Notes under the pieces: model-generated | What the model saw: the letters and a program-made list of their open reading frames with translations, nothing else | Told to the model about the DNA's origin: nothing | Databases searched by the model: none | Origin: Miltoncostaea sp963823515 | GTDB lineage: Bacteria; Actinomycetota; Thermoleophilia; Miltoncostaeales; Miltoncostaeaceae | Reading direction: 5' to 3' | DNA: 64,000 nt | NCBI GenBank assembly: GCA_963823515.1 | Contig: CAWGMB010000002.1 | Span: 1-64,000 of the forward strand | Program-made: the position numbers and the translations under genes | Shown here: piece after piece, positions 42,484 to 52,218 of the stretch | Layout: every line of letters starts with the position of its first letter | Position numbering within the stretch: the stretch's first letter is position 1

Positions 42484-44403
42484 TCATGCCTCTTCCTCGT
42501 CGGCGAGGACGCCCTCGGGATAGGTCACGACCATCACCTCGCACGGCGCACGTCGCAGCACCTCGTTGACCGTGGGGCTGAAGAATCGGGACTGGCGGCG
42601 CCAGCGGGCCGCCGAGCCGAGCAGGATCACGTCGGCGCCGACCGCGTCTGCCTCGGTGACGATCGCCTCGCTGATCGACCGGGCCCGCACGACCCGCGCC
42701 AGGACGTCCACGCCGTGCTCCTCGGCCAGCTCGCGCGCGTCGGCGACGGCCTCCAGCGCGCGGGCCTCCACCTCGTCGCCGAGCACGCAGTCGAGCGGAA
42801 GCGACATGGGGACGCGCTGGACGTGGACGACCCGCACCTCCGCCGCGTGCTCCTCGGCGAGCTTGATCGCCGTCGCGAGCATCTCCTCGCCGATCGGACC
42901 GAGCTTCAGGGGCACGAGGATCAGCTTCGGCTCTCCCGAGTCCTGCGGAACGAGGTCGGGGACCGCGGGGGTCGCCCGCCCGAGGATCGTCTCACCGCCC
43001 GCCCGGCGCGAGAGCAGGTAGACGACGGCCCCGAGCGCGAGCCAGACGGGGCCGGCGATCGACGCACCGCCGTGGGTGAACAGCGAGGCGACCCACAGCG
43101 CAAGGGTGAGGGCGGCCCCCACGACGCAGGGAAGGGGTATCGAGGCGCCCCGCCAGCGGACGTTGCCCGGAACGCGGAAGGGGCGCTCCAGATCGGGTTC
43201 GGCGACCCGCAGGCGGATCACCGCGATCTGCGCGGCGGTCATGGCGATCAGGACGCCGAAGCTGTACAGGCCGGCGAGGAAGCGCGCGCCATCCCCGACC
43301 ACGTTGGCGAGCACGATCAGCACCGGCGCGATGATCGCCGCGGCCAGGGTGGCCGCGGGCGTCGGCGAGGACCCCCGCTCGGGCCGCGCGAAGACGTGCG
43401 GCAGCATGTCGTAGCGGGCCATCGAGTAGGCCAGGCGCTCCGCGCCGGCCATGGCGGTGGCGATGATCGTGATCAGCACCAGGGCGTTGGAGACGCCCAC
43501 GAAGCCGACGAAGGCGTCGGCGCCGCCGGGGAGTTCGTCGCCGATCGCCCGGGCCACGCCGACGAGCGGGGCGTGCAGCCAGTCGGTGCCGAGCCCGCTC
43601 GACACCCCGTCGGGGGCGGCGGCGTCCGGGCGCGGGGGGTAGGCGGACACGCCGACGGCCGAGACGGCCACGTTGATGACCACGACGGCGCCGATGCCGA
43701 TGAACAGGCTGCGCGGCATCGTGCGGCCAGGCTCGCGCACCTCCGCGGCGAAGTTGGTCACCGTCTCGAGGCCCGTGTAGGCCAGCGTCGCCAGCGAGAG
43801 GGCGAGGGCGATCGACGCCCACGACGGCGTGGAGGCCGTGCCGACCTCGAAGGTGAGGGCGTCCGTCGAGAACACGAGGATCAGGCCGAGCACCGACACC
43901 AGTAGCTGGGTCGCGAGGGCGACGGCGGCCATCACCACGGCGACGAAGTAGAGCCGCACCCGTTTCGCGCGCCGTACCGCGGCGAGCAGCAGGATCACGA
44001 GGATCCCGACGATCACGTCCCACGGGTTCTCGGCGAGGCCGTCGTATCCCAGGGCCGTGCCGAGGTAGGTCGGCACGAACAGCGCCGCGAGGGCGATGAC
44101 GACCAGGTAGTCGAGGAACAGCACCCACCCGGTCACGAAGCCCGCGAGATCGCTGAAGGCCCTGCGCACGAACGTCGCCGCGCCCCCGGCCTCCGGGAGC
44201 GAGGATGCCCCCTCGGCGTAGGCGAGGGTGACCGTCAGGACCAGCAGGCCGACCGCGAGGAGGACCCAGGGGGTCGCGCCCACCGCGTAGATCGCCACGA
44301 TCCCGAGGGCGAAGATCAGCGAGGAGCCGATCTCACCGTAGGCGACCAGGGCGAGCGAGCGCGCGCGCAGCACGCGCACGGGTTCCGTGAAGCGGGGGCT
44401 CAC
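42484..44403 (-). CDS. APC-superfamily permease with C-terminal universal-stress-protein-like domain
   Basis: 639 aa. Residues 1-460 hold about 12 membrane helices with APC marks (GEIGSSLIFALGIVAIYAVG, EGASSLPEAGGAATFVRRAF, FAAEVREPGRTMPRSLFIGIG, AYTGLETVTNF). Residues about 490-635 are a cytosolic USP-like domain (PKLILVPLKLGPIGEEMLATAI, VVHVQRVPMSLPLD, ADVILLGSAARWRRQSRFF, RRAPCEVMVVTYPEG) without the full GxxG-x9-GS ATP motif. This architecture includes KimA-type K+/H+ symporters as well as amino-acid permeases. Followed by two RCK genes, which favours cation transport. Confidence 0.88.
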   Translation of the reverse strand: MSPRFTEPVRVLRARSLALVAYGEIGSSLIFALGIVAIYAVGATPWVLLAVGLLVLTVTLAYAEGASSLPEAGGAATFVRRAFSDLAGFVTGWVLFLDYLVVIALAALFVPTYLGTALGYDGLAENPWDVIVGILVILLLAAVRRAKRVRLYFVAVVMAAVALATQLLVSVLGLILVFSTDALTFEVGTASTPSWASIALALSLATLAYTGLETVTNFAAEVREPGRTMPRSLFIGIGAVVVINVAVSAVGVSAYPPRPDAAAPDGVSSGLGTDWLHAPLVGVARAIGDELPGGADAFVGFVGVSNALVLITIIATAMAGAERLAYSMARYDMLPHVFARPERGSSPTPAATLAAAIIAPVLIVLANVVGDGARFLAGLYSFGVLIAMTAAQIAVIRLRVAEPDLERPFRVPGNVRWRGASIPLPCVVGAALTLALWVASLFTHGGASIAGPVWLALGAVVYLLSRRAGGETILGRATPAVPDLVPQDSGEPKLILVPLKLGPIGEEMLATAIKLAEEHAAEVRVVHVQRVPMSLPLDCVLGDEVEARALEAVADARELAEEHGVDVLARVVRARSISEAIVTEADAVGADVILLGSAARWRRQSRFFSPTVNEVLRRAPCEVMVVTYPEGVLADEEEA

Positions 44404-44528
44404 GTGCGGCTCACCAGGTAGAGCCGCAGGGCACCGCCGAGGACGAGCAGCCCACCGATCAGGAGCCCGAGACCACCCCCCACCCCCAGCGAGATCGTGC
44501 GGGCGACGATCGCGGCCCCCATCGCCAT
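44400..44528 (-). CDS. Very small two-helix membrane protein between the APC genes
   Basis: The frame ends at 44400, overlapping the next APC start. ATG 44528 gives 42 aa: AIVARTISLGVGGGLGLLIG, then LLVLGGALRLYLVSRT. The frame continues upstream as LTRRPGRAPVVFSWILMAM with no standard start codon before the preceding APC gene's stop, so a CTG start at that stop is possible. Two hydrophobic segments with a small linker. Perhaps an accessory subunit of the transporters; unrecognised. Confidence 0.5.
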   Translation of the reverse strand: MAMGAAIVARTISLGVGGGLGLLIGGLLVLGGALRLYLVSRT

Positions 44529-44572
44529 CAGGATCCAGGAGAAGACGACCGGGGCCCGGCCCGGGCGCCGCG

Positions 44573-46471
44573 TCAGGACGCCACCTTCGACGCGGCCACC
44601 ATCACCCGGCACGGGCTGTTCTTCAGGACGTGCAGCGCCGTGCGCCCGAACACCGGGGCGCGGCGCCCGATGCCGCGGCGCGGGGCTCCCACCACGACCA
44701 GGTCGGCGTTGCGCGCGATCGCGTCGGCCACGATCGCGGGCCCGGCCGAGCGGGCGCGCTCGAGCCGGGTCACCGCGCGGACGCCGTAGCTCTCGACGAT
44801 CGCACGAGCATCGTCCAGGAGCTTGTTCGCCGCCCGCTCGGCCTCGGGCAGCGACGCCGTCAGGGGGAGGTCCATGGGGATCTCGACCACGCTGACGATC
44901 GCGATCCGCGAGCCCCGGTCGGACGCCAGGCGGGCGGCGGCGACCAGCGCCTCCTCCGACTCGGCCGACCGGACGACCGGCACGACGATCGAGCGGTACT
45001 CCACCTCGAGCGACGGGCCGAGGATGAGGGCGGGGGCGCGCAGGGTGAGCGACAAGGGCAGCCGCAGCACCTGCCGCCGGTAGACCAGGTAGACGGCGAA
45101 TCCGAGCCCCAGCCAACCCAGTCCCGCCCAGCGCGTGAGCGGCTCCTGGACGACGACGACCAGCCAGGCGGCCCCCGTCGCCAGCCCGCCGACGATGGCG
45201 AAGAGGGGCCAGTCGACGCCGCCCAGGCGCAGGTTGGGCCGGGCACGGTAGACCAGCTCCTCATCGCGCCTCCGGACCCGGAGGGCGACGATCGACACGT
45301 GGGCGATCGTGAACGAGAGCATCGCGCCGAACGAGTACATCGTTCCCAGGAAGTCCGTCTGGCCGGGGAGGATGGCGATGATCGAGGCGACGCCGGCGAA
45401 GAGGACGAGCGCGAGCCAGGGGGTCTTGAAGCGCGGATGCAGCTTGCGGAAGACGCCGGGCAACTGCTGATAGCTGGCCATGGAGTAGGTGATGCGCGAC
45501 GCCCCGATCACGCCGGCGTTCGCCGCGATGAAGAGGATCGTGGCCGCGAGTACCCCGACGTAGATCTTCAGGACGTCCAGCGTGAGCCCCTCGAGGCCCA
45601 GGTTCTCGATGATCCCGAGGACCGGGTCGTTGGCGAATCCGCCCTGCTCGGGAGGCAGGCCGAGGGGCGTGGTGAATCCATCCGGCCCGAGCGACACCGG
45701 CAGGGCCGACAGCGCGACGGCCGGGAGCGTGAAGTAGATCGCGTAGACGGCGATCGCGACGAGGCGGATCGACCGCGGCACGTCGCGCGAGGGATCACGG
45801 GTCTCCTCCGCCAGGTTCGAGATGGTCTCGATCCCCGTGTAGGCGATCATCGCCACCGGTATGGCGAGGAAGAAGCTCGACCACGTCGGGGCGACGCCGA
45901 ATGTGACGTTGGCCGTGAGGATGCTCGGCGAGAAGATCAGCACGAAGCCCAGCAGCACCAGCAGCGCCTGGGTCGCAAAGTCGACGACCGCGAGCACGAT
46001 GTTGAGCTTGGCGGCCTCCTTCACCCCGACGATGTTCACCGCGACCAGGAGGACGATCACGACGGCGCCGACGATCACGTCCCAGGGGTTCTGCTTGAGC
46101 GGGGTCCAGAAGATCGACAGGTAGTGCGGCACGAAGAAGGCCGAGATGGCGATCGTGATGATGTAGTTGAGCATCTGGGCCCAGGCGGCCCCGAAGCTGA
46201 CGACCTCGTTGAAGCCCTGACGCGCGAAGCTGGCGGACCCGCCGGCCTCGGGGAAGCGGACGGTGCCCTCGGCATAGGTCGCGGCGGTCAGGGCGAAGAT
46301 GAGCCCCGCGATGATGAACACGAGCGGCGTGAGGCCGAGGGCCAGGGCCGCCGTGACGCCGAGCGCGTAGTAGATCGACGAGCCGACGTTCCCGTACGCC
46401 GTCGCGAACAGCGCGGGTGCGCCGAGGACGCGATCGAGCCCTTCCTGCTGGCGTCGTCGGCGGCCCGGCAC
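44573..46471 (-). CDS. APC-superfamily permease with C-terminal USP-like domain (paralogue)
   Basis: 632 aa, same plan as its neighbour: 12 helices (YGNVGSSIYYALGVTAALAL, AEGTVRFPEAGGSASFARQGF, MIAYTGIETISNLAEETRDP) then a USP-like domain (about 485-630: SIVVPVVRSAESEEALVAAA, VSVVEIPMDLPLTASLPEAE, ADLVVVGAPRRGIGRRAPVF, VLKNSPCRVMVAAS). The two share block order and spacing, so the pair arose by duplication. It is preceded by a strong terminator hairpin, hence probably the first gene of the APC-APC-RCK-RCK unit. Confidence 0.88.
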   Translation of the reverse strand: MPGRRRRQQEGLDRVLGAPALFATAYGNVGSSIYYALGVTAALALGLTPLVFIIAGLIFALTAATYAEGTVRFPEAGGSASFARQGFNEVVSFGAAWAQMLNYIITIAISAFFVPHYLSIFWTPLKQNPWDVIVGAVVIVLLVAVNIVGVKEAAKLNIVLAVVDFATQALLVLLGFVLIFSPSILTANVTFGVAPTWSSFFLAIPVAMIAYTGIETISNLAEETRDPSRDVPRSIRLVAIAVYAIYFTLPAVALSALPVSLGPDGFTTPLGLPPEQGGFANDPVLGIIENLGLEGLTLDVLKIYVGVLAATILFIAANAGVIGASRITYSMASYQQLPGVFRKLHPRFKTPWLALVLFAGVASIIAILPGQTDFLGTMYSFGAMLSFTIAHVSIVALRVRRRDEELVYRARPNLRLGGVDWPLFAIVGGLATGAAWLVVVVQEPLTRWAGLGWLGLGFAVYLVYRRQVLRLPLSLTLRAPALILGPSLEVEYRSIVVPVVRSAESEEALVAAARLASDRGSRIAIVSVVEIPMDLPLTASLPEAERAANKLLDDARAIVESYGVRAVTRLERARSAGPAIVADAIARNADLVVVGAPRRGIGRRAPVFGRTALHVLKNSPCRVMVAASKVAS

Positions 46472-46487
46472 GCGGGCACTCTACGAC

Positions 46488-46523
46488 TCGACCGCGCCAC
46501 TCACCGACGAGTGGCGCGGTCGA
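46488..46523 (-). terminator. Hairpin terminator after the flavoprotein reductase gene
   Basis: TCGACCGCGCCACTC (46488-46502) and its exact complement GAGTGGCGCGGTCGA (46509-46523) with a 6-base loop form a 15-base perfect stem. It starts 3 bases after the reductase stop and ends 16 bases before the first APC gene start, separating the two units. Confidence 0.8.
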
Positions 46524-46526
46524 ATA

Positions 46527-47690
46527 TCACAGGGCCTGAGGTCCGAGGATCCTTCGCGCGGCTCGCTCGACGCCGCCGATCAGCGGCACCTCGACCTCCA
46601 GCGGCCGGCTGGCCAGCCGGTGGGCGAGGAAACGGCCCGCGGGACGGGTGCGCAGGACGTGCCAGGCGAGCGTCGGAACGCGCTCGATCGCCGCGCGGGC
46701 GGCCCATGCGGTGGCGGCGTGACCGGCGAGCGAGCGCTGGAGGCGGCGGCCGTAGGGCGCCATGGAGGAGGCGCTGCCGGCGAGCACCTCGAGTGCCGCC
46801 GCGCTGGCCAGCTCCGAGCTGAGGAAGGCCTCGAACATCCCGTCGCCCGAGAGGGGGTCGATCAGCCCGGCCGCATCGCCCACCACGGCCGTGCGACCCC
46901 GGGCGACGCCCGTCCAGGCCCTGCGCAGGGGCATCCGGTGGCCGCGCACCGCGGTCAGCTCCTCGTCGCGCACGCCGTGGGCCGCGCAGAGCCGGCGCAG
47001 GTGCTCGCGCAGGCGGGGGCCTTCGCCGGCCCAGCCGCCGACGCCCAGGTTGATGTGGTCCCCCTTGGGGAAGACCCACGCGTATCCGCCGGGCACCGTG
47101 TCGAGCTCCAGGGTCACGCGCGAGCGATGCCGGCGCTCCCGGTCGGGCGTCATCTCTGCGTTGCCCTCGAGGGCGACGCCGAACATGCGGTCCGAGCCCA
47201 GCCCGAGCGCCTTGGCGCTGACGCCGTTGGCGCCGTCGGCGCCGAGGACGACCGAGGCGGTGATCCGCCCGCCTCCCTCGAAGACGACGACGGGCCGTGC
47301 GTCGTCGGTCTCGATGTCGCGCACGCGCACGTGGTCGCGGAAGTCGGCGCCCGCCTCGGCGGCCCGCTCGGCGAGGAAGTGGTCGAGGCGCCGGCGCTGG
47401 GTCATGAGGGCGACCGGCTCGCTGAAGGTCTGGCGGGCCATCCGGGCATACCGCAGGCGCACATCGAGCTTGTCGACGGCGTCCTCGACGACCGGGCTCA
47501 CGTCGAAGGGCAGTATCCGCGTGGCCCGCTTGGTGAGCCCGCCGCCACAGGGCTTGTCGCGGGGGAAGGACATCCGGTCCAGGAGCACCACACGCGCCCC
47601 GGCGGCGGCGAGCCGGTAGGCGGCGGTGGACCCCGCCGGCCCGGCCCCCACGATCGCGACATCGACGTGCTCGCTCACAACCGCCCCCAT
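46527..47690 (-). CDS. Geranylgeranyl reductase-family FAD-dependent oxidoreductase
   Basis: 387 aa. Rossmann FAD motif VDVAIVGAGPAGSTAAYRLA at the N-terminus, FPRDKPCGGGLTKRA (the CGG block typical of geranylgeranyl reductases), LGADGANGVSAKAL, and GRTAVVGDAAGLIDPLSGDGMFEAF, the second FAD motif. Members saturate isoprenoid chains, for example of menaquinone (MenJ-type) or archaeal-type lipids, or act on other lipids. No isoprenoid genes are adjacent, so the substrate is open. GTG at SEHVDVAIVG is an alternative start five codons in. Confidence 0.88.
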   Translation of the reverse strand: MGAVVSEHVDVAIVGAGPAGSTAAYRLAAAGARVVLLDRMSFPRDKPCGGGLTKRATRILPFDVSPVVEDAVDKLDVRLRYARMARQTFSEPVALMTQRRRLDHFLAERAAEAGADFRDHVRVRDIETDDARPVVVFEGGGRITASVVLGADGANGVSAKALGLGSDRMFGVALEGNAEMTPDRERRHRSRVTLELDTVPGGYAWVFPKGDHINLGVGGWAGEGPRLREHLRRLCAAHGVRDEELTAVRGHRMPLRRAWTGVARGRTAVVGDAAGLIDPLSGDGMFEAFLSSELASAAALEVLAGSASSMAPYGRRLQRSLAGHAATAWAARAAIERVPTLAWHVLRTRPAGRFLAHRLASRPLEVEVPLIGGVERAARRILGPQAL

Positions 47691-47814
47691 CGTCCCTTTC
47701 CCGTCTCCGCGCGGCCGACATCATGACGCGTCGGATGCGCCTGGGTCGCCCGTCGGGCCGCCAGGATGGATCGCGGCCAGCCACCGCGACTCGCCCGTGG
47801 AGACCTCCTAGGGG

Positions 47815-48100
47815 GGTAACGCCCGATGGACCGGTCGAAGGTGCCGCCGCAGGCAACGAGCACCAGGCGCGCGCGGCCCTTCCGCGACCAGATGTCGGTT
47901 AGCGCCCGTCGGAGGTCACCACCCGCACGGCGGCGTCGATGCAGAGCGCCGGGACGCGCACCCGGGCCGGCCGCGTCGTCCCGCCCTGGAACTCGCCCCC
48001 GACGGCGTCGCCGCGGCCGGTGTTGATCGCGGGATCCGCAAGCGAGGTCTCCGCGAACTCGCCGCACGCGGTCGCGGTCGCGGTCCTCTCGATCGCCGGA
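47815..48100 (-). pseudogene. Class F-like sortase remnant with internal deletion
   Basis: In one minus frame DAVGGEFQGGTTRPARVRVP, ALCIDAAVRVV, TSDGR, stop (about 47897-47995) matches the start of class F/E sortases. In the adjacent frame RARLVLVACGGTFDRSIGRY (about 47820-47880) matches the catalytic-cysteine segment and C-terminus. About a hundred residues including the catalytic His region are missing between them. A dead sortase gene next to a secreted repeat protein; the rest of the 47691-48213 interval holds no gene. Confidence 0.65.
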
Positions 48101-48213
48101 AATCGGGGCTTCTCACAGCGAGTCGCCCGATCTCAGCAGGTCCGGCCACCTTCACCCTTTGTGTGACAAATGCCTCGACGATCGGCCAGTTTTCTTCGTA
48201 TCGGACCTATGGG

Positions 48214-51200
48214 ATGGTCACCCTCGTGTCTTTTCGCCGGCGCTTCATGCTCCTGATGGCGATCGCGGCGTCGCTCGCCGCCGCCGTTCCCATCGTCGCA
48301 CTCGCTGCTCCCGACGGAGCCGAGCTGCCGGACCTGGTGGCCGACCCGCCGGCCTTCCCGGCCTTCGACGAGTACACGTATCCCGACTCGACGCAGGCGC
48401 TGCTGTTGCGCTTCGACGGCTACGTCCACAACATCGGCCCGGGCCCCTTCGAGATCCGCGGATCCGACCGCTCCGGCGCCGAGTTCCAGACCGTGCGCCA
48501 GTACGTGAGGACTCCCTCGGGCATGCAGCCCATAGATCCGCCGGCCGGGGGGGCGCCCCAGGTGATCTTCGAGACCGCCGACGGTCACAACCACTTCCAC
48601 TTCATGCGCATCGCCCGCTACTCGCTCTGGAACCAGGCGAAGACAGCTGAGGTCGCGCCCGGCCAGAAGGTCGGCTTCTGTCTCGAGGACACACAGCGCC
48701 GGGAAACCAACGGACCGCCATCGGCCGTCTACATCAACAGCAACTTCTGCCATCAGAACAACCCGAACGCCTCGTCGATCACCATGGGCGTCTCGGCCGG
48801 CTGGCGCGACCGCTACGGCGCCAGCCTGGCGCTGCAGTGGGTCGACGTGTCCGACGTGCAGCCCGGCGTCTACTGGCTGGCCGCCGAGATCGACACCGAC
48901 AACGTCGTCGCGGAGCTCGACGAGACCAACAACGACCCGGCATACGCGTCGTCGTCGAGCACCGTGCCCGGCTACGTCGCCACCGCGGTCAACGCGGGCA
49001 CGGTGCCGACCGGCGCGGACTCCTCGATCACTCTCACCTCGCAGTCGTTCGGCTCCCCCGGATCGCGGCGCTTCCGCATCGAGAGCCTCCCGGCACACGG
49101 TTCGCTGCGCTCGGGCGCCACCGTGCTGGCGGTCGGATCCGAGATCAGCGGGAGCTCGGTGACGTACCGCCCGGCGGGCGGCTACAGCGGGCCCGACAGC
49201 TTCACCTTCTCGGCCAACGACTCGAGCAGCCAGTTCCCGCGCACGCCCGCGGCGGCATCGGTCTCGATGACGCTGGGACAGGCGCCGTCGCAGACAGCGG
49301 TAGCCATCTCCGGCGCGCCCGCCAGCCTCGACATCGCCACCAGCGCCCAGCTGACCGCCGCGGTCACAGACGGCCCGCCGGGAGTCACCTGGGCGGTCAA
49401 CGGCGTCACGGGCGGCAACACCACGGTCGGCACGGTCACCACCAGCGGGCTCTACCAGGCCCCCGCCTCCGTTCCCGCCGCCGGCTCGGTCAACGTCCGC
49501 GCCACGAGCACCGCCGAGCCGAGCGCCTTCGACGAGGTCTCCATCGGGATAACCGACCCGGGCGACCCCGACCCCGCCCCCGACCCCGGCACCGACTATG
49601 TCGCCAACGGATCGTTCGAGACCGACCTCGCCAACTGGACCACTTGGCAGGCAAGCCTCGCGCGCGAGCAGCTCGCCGACGCGCCGGGCGGCGTCTGGGT
49701 CGCGAAGGTCACCCGCACCGCCGGCACGGCATTCACGATCGACGACTCGCCGGCCTCGGTCACCGACGCCTCCGCCGGCCTCACCCACACCGGGCGCGCC
49801 TTCGTGAAGGCCGCCTCCCCGTCGGCCGTCGGCAAGGAGGTCGAGCTCTTCCTGCGCGAGGTCAGCCCGTCCGGCACGACCCTTCGCAGCGTCGCCGGGA
49901 CCTCGGTCTTCCTCACCGCCACCTTCCAGGCCGTCACCTCGGAGCTGGTCCCCCTCGCGGCCGGCAACCGCATCGAGATCTACGTCGGTCTGAGGGGCGC
50001 CGGAGCGGGCGACGCGTTCTACATCGACGAGATCACGCTGACCGACGGCTCCGCACCACCACCGCCGCCGCCGGCCAACGAGGACCCGATCGCCTCCTTC
50101 GACGCCAGCAGCCTGACGCCGGCCGTCGGCGAGGAGGTCAGCTTCACCGACACCTCGAGCGACAACGACGGCACCATCGCCGGGCGCGAGTGGGATCTGG
50201 ACGGTGACGGCCAGTTCGACGACTCGACCGTCGCCAACCCCACCGCCAGCTACTCCGCCGCCGGGCCGGTGACGGTCGGTCTGCGGGTCACCGACGACGG
50301 CGGCGCCACCGCCACGGCGACCCAGGAGCTGACGGTCTCGGCCGCGCCGCCGCCGGCCAACGAGGACCCGATCGCCTCCTTCGACGCCAGCAGCCTGACG
50401 CCGGCCGTCGGCGAGGAGGTCAGCTTCACCGACACCTCGAGCGACAACGACGGCACCATCGCCGGGCGCGAGTGGGATCTGGACGGTGACGGCCAGTTCG
50501 ACGACTCGACCGTCGCCAACCCCACCGCCAGCTACTCCGCCGCCGGGCCGGTGACGGTCGGTCTGCGGGTCACCGACGACGGCGGCGCCACCGCCACGGC
50601 GACCCAGGAGCTGACGGTCTCGGCCGCGCCGCCGCCGGCCAACGAGGACCCGATCGCCTCCTTCGACGCCAGCAGCCTGACGCCGGCCGTCGGCGAGCGA
50701 GGTCAGCTGTGCACCGACAGCCTCGAGCGACAACGACGGCACCATCGCCGGGCGCGAGTGGGATCTGGACGGTGACGGCCAGTTCGACGACGCTCGACCG
50801 TCGCCAACGCCCACCGCCAGCTACTCCGCCGCCGGGCCGGTGACGGTCGGTCTGCGGGTCACCGACGACGGCGGCGCCACCGCCACGGCGACCCGAGGAG
50901 CTGACGGTCTCGGCCACGCCCCGCCGCCTCCGACCAGCTGCCAGCCCGGCGAGTTCACCGCCGAGTACTTCGCCAACCGCGACCTCGCCGGCGCGCCGGT
51001 GCTGACCCGCTGCGAGACCGAGATCGCCAACGACTGGGGCACCGGCAGCCCGGCTGCGCAGGTCCCGAACGACAACTTCTCGGCCCGCTGGACCGCCAGC
51101 GAGGACTTCGCCGCCGGCGACTGGCGCTTCACCACCCGCTCCGACGACGGCGTGCGCCTGTTCGTGGACGGCGCGACATGGATCGACAACTGGACCGACC

Positions 51201-52143
51201 ACGCGCCCCCAGACCAACAGCGCCCTGACGACCCTGACCGCCGGCACCCACGAGGTGGTGGTCGAGTACTACGAGAACGGCGGCGGGGCGGTGGCCGAGG
51301 CGAGCTGGGCCCTGGAGACGCCCCCGCCGCCTCCGACCAGCTGCCAGCCCGGCGAGTTCACCGCCGAGTACTTCGCCAACCGTGACCTCGCCGGCACGCC
51401 GGTGCTGACCCGCTGCGAGACCGAGATCGCCAACGACTGGGGCACCGGCAGCCCGGCTGCGCAGGTCCCGAACGACAACTTCTCGGCCCGCTGGACCGCC
51501 AGCGAGGACTTCGCCGCCGGCGACTGGCGCTTCACCACCCGCTCCGACGACGGCGTGCGCCTGTTCGTGGACGGCGCGCCGGTGATCGACAACTGGACCG
51601 ACCACGCGCCCCCAGACCAACAGCGCCCTGACGACCCTGACCGCCGGCACCCACGAGGTGGTGGTCGAGTACTACGAGAACGGCGGCGGGGCGGTGGCCG
51701 AGGCGAGCTGGCAGCCTGGACGACGCCCCCGCCGCCTCCGACCAGCTGCCAGCCCGGCGAGTTCACCGCCGAGTACTTCGCCAACCGCGACCTCGCCGGC
51801 ACGCCGGTGCTGAGCCGCTGCGAGACCGAGATCGCCAACGACTGGGGCACCGGCAGCCCGGCTGCGCAGGTCCCGAACGACAACTTCTCGGCCCGCTGGA
51901 CCGCCAGCGAGGACTTCGCCGCCGGCGACTGGCGCTTCACCACCCGCTCCGACGACGGCGTGCGCCTGTTCGTGGACGGCGCGGCGTGATCGACAACTGG
52001 ACCGACCACGCCCCCCAGACCAACAGCGCCCTGACGACCCTGACCGCCGGCGCCCACGAGGTGGTGGTCGAGTACTACGAGAGGGGCGGCGGGGCGGTGG
52101 CCGAGGCGAGCTGGGCCCTGGAGACGCCGGCGCCCGAGCTGTG
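48214..52143 (+). CDS. Large secreted lysyl-oxidase/PKD/PA14 repeat protein, frame broken in repeats
   Basis: ATG 48214 (or GTG 48226) opens a signal peptide (FMLLMAIAASLAAAVPIVAL). Residues 38-255 are a bacterial lysyl-oxidase-like domain with the copper-site block DGHNHFHF (His125, 127, 129). Then come a cadherin/Big-like region, a Big domain (PGVTWAVNGVTGGNTTVGTV), a carbohydrate-binding-like domain (about 463-615, NGSFETDLANWTTW), three PKD repeats of 282 bases (from 50071, 50353, 50635) and three PA14 repeats about 404 bases apart (from 50924, 51327, 51732), ending ALETPAPEL at 52143. The frame is lost in PKD copy 3 (about 50697 on) and at least once in each of PA14 copies 1 and 2. As laid out it cannot be translated whole; extra bases relative to intact copies point to assembly error or decay. 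Confidence 0.8.
50071..50925 (+). repeat. Tandem PKD-domain repeats, 282-base period
   Basis: Copies 1 (50071-50352) and 2 (50353-50634) appear base-for-base alike, starting CCGGCCAACGAGGACCCGAT. Copy 3 (from 50635) follows the same text but has scattered extra bases, for example GGCGAGCGAGGTCAGC where the others have GGCGAGGAGGTCAGC. Near-identity of the DNA suggests recent duplication or gene conversion. Confidence 0.9.
50924..52143 (+). repeat. Tandem PA14-domain repeats, about 404-base period
   Basis: Each copy begins CCGCCTCCGACCAGCTGCCA and encodes CQPGEFTAEYFANRDLAG, then NDNFSARWTASEDFAAGDWR and TRSDDGVRLFVDGA. Copies 1 and 2 contain CACGCGCCCCCAGACC where copy 3 has CACGCCCCCCAGACC, one base less, and that one base breaks the frame in both. 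PA14 modules bind glycans in secreted proteins. Confidence 0.9.
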
Positions 52144-52218
52144 AGGGGACCGGTCGCGCGGCAGGTCCCGCAGGCCCGAGGCGGACGGCGGATGACAGAG
52201 CGATGCGGTCGTCCGTAG

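Noticed and set aside
48133..50814. Minus-strand open frame of 893 codons
   Set aside because: Antisense to the lysyl-oxidase/PKD protein; its apparent repeats are just the complement of the PKD repeats.
48000..52200. CRISPR-like array from the tandem repeats
   Set aside because: Repeats are 282 and about 404 bases long, coding for PKD and PA14 domains; no spacers and no cas genes.
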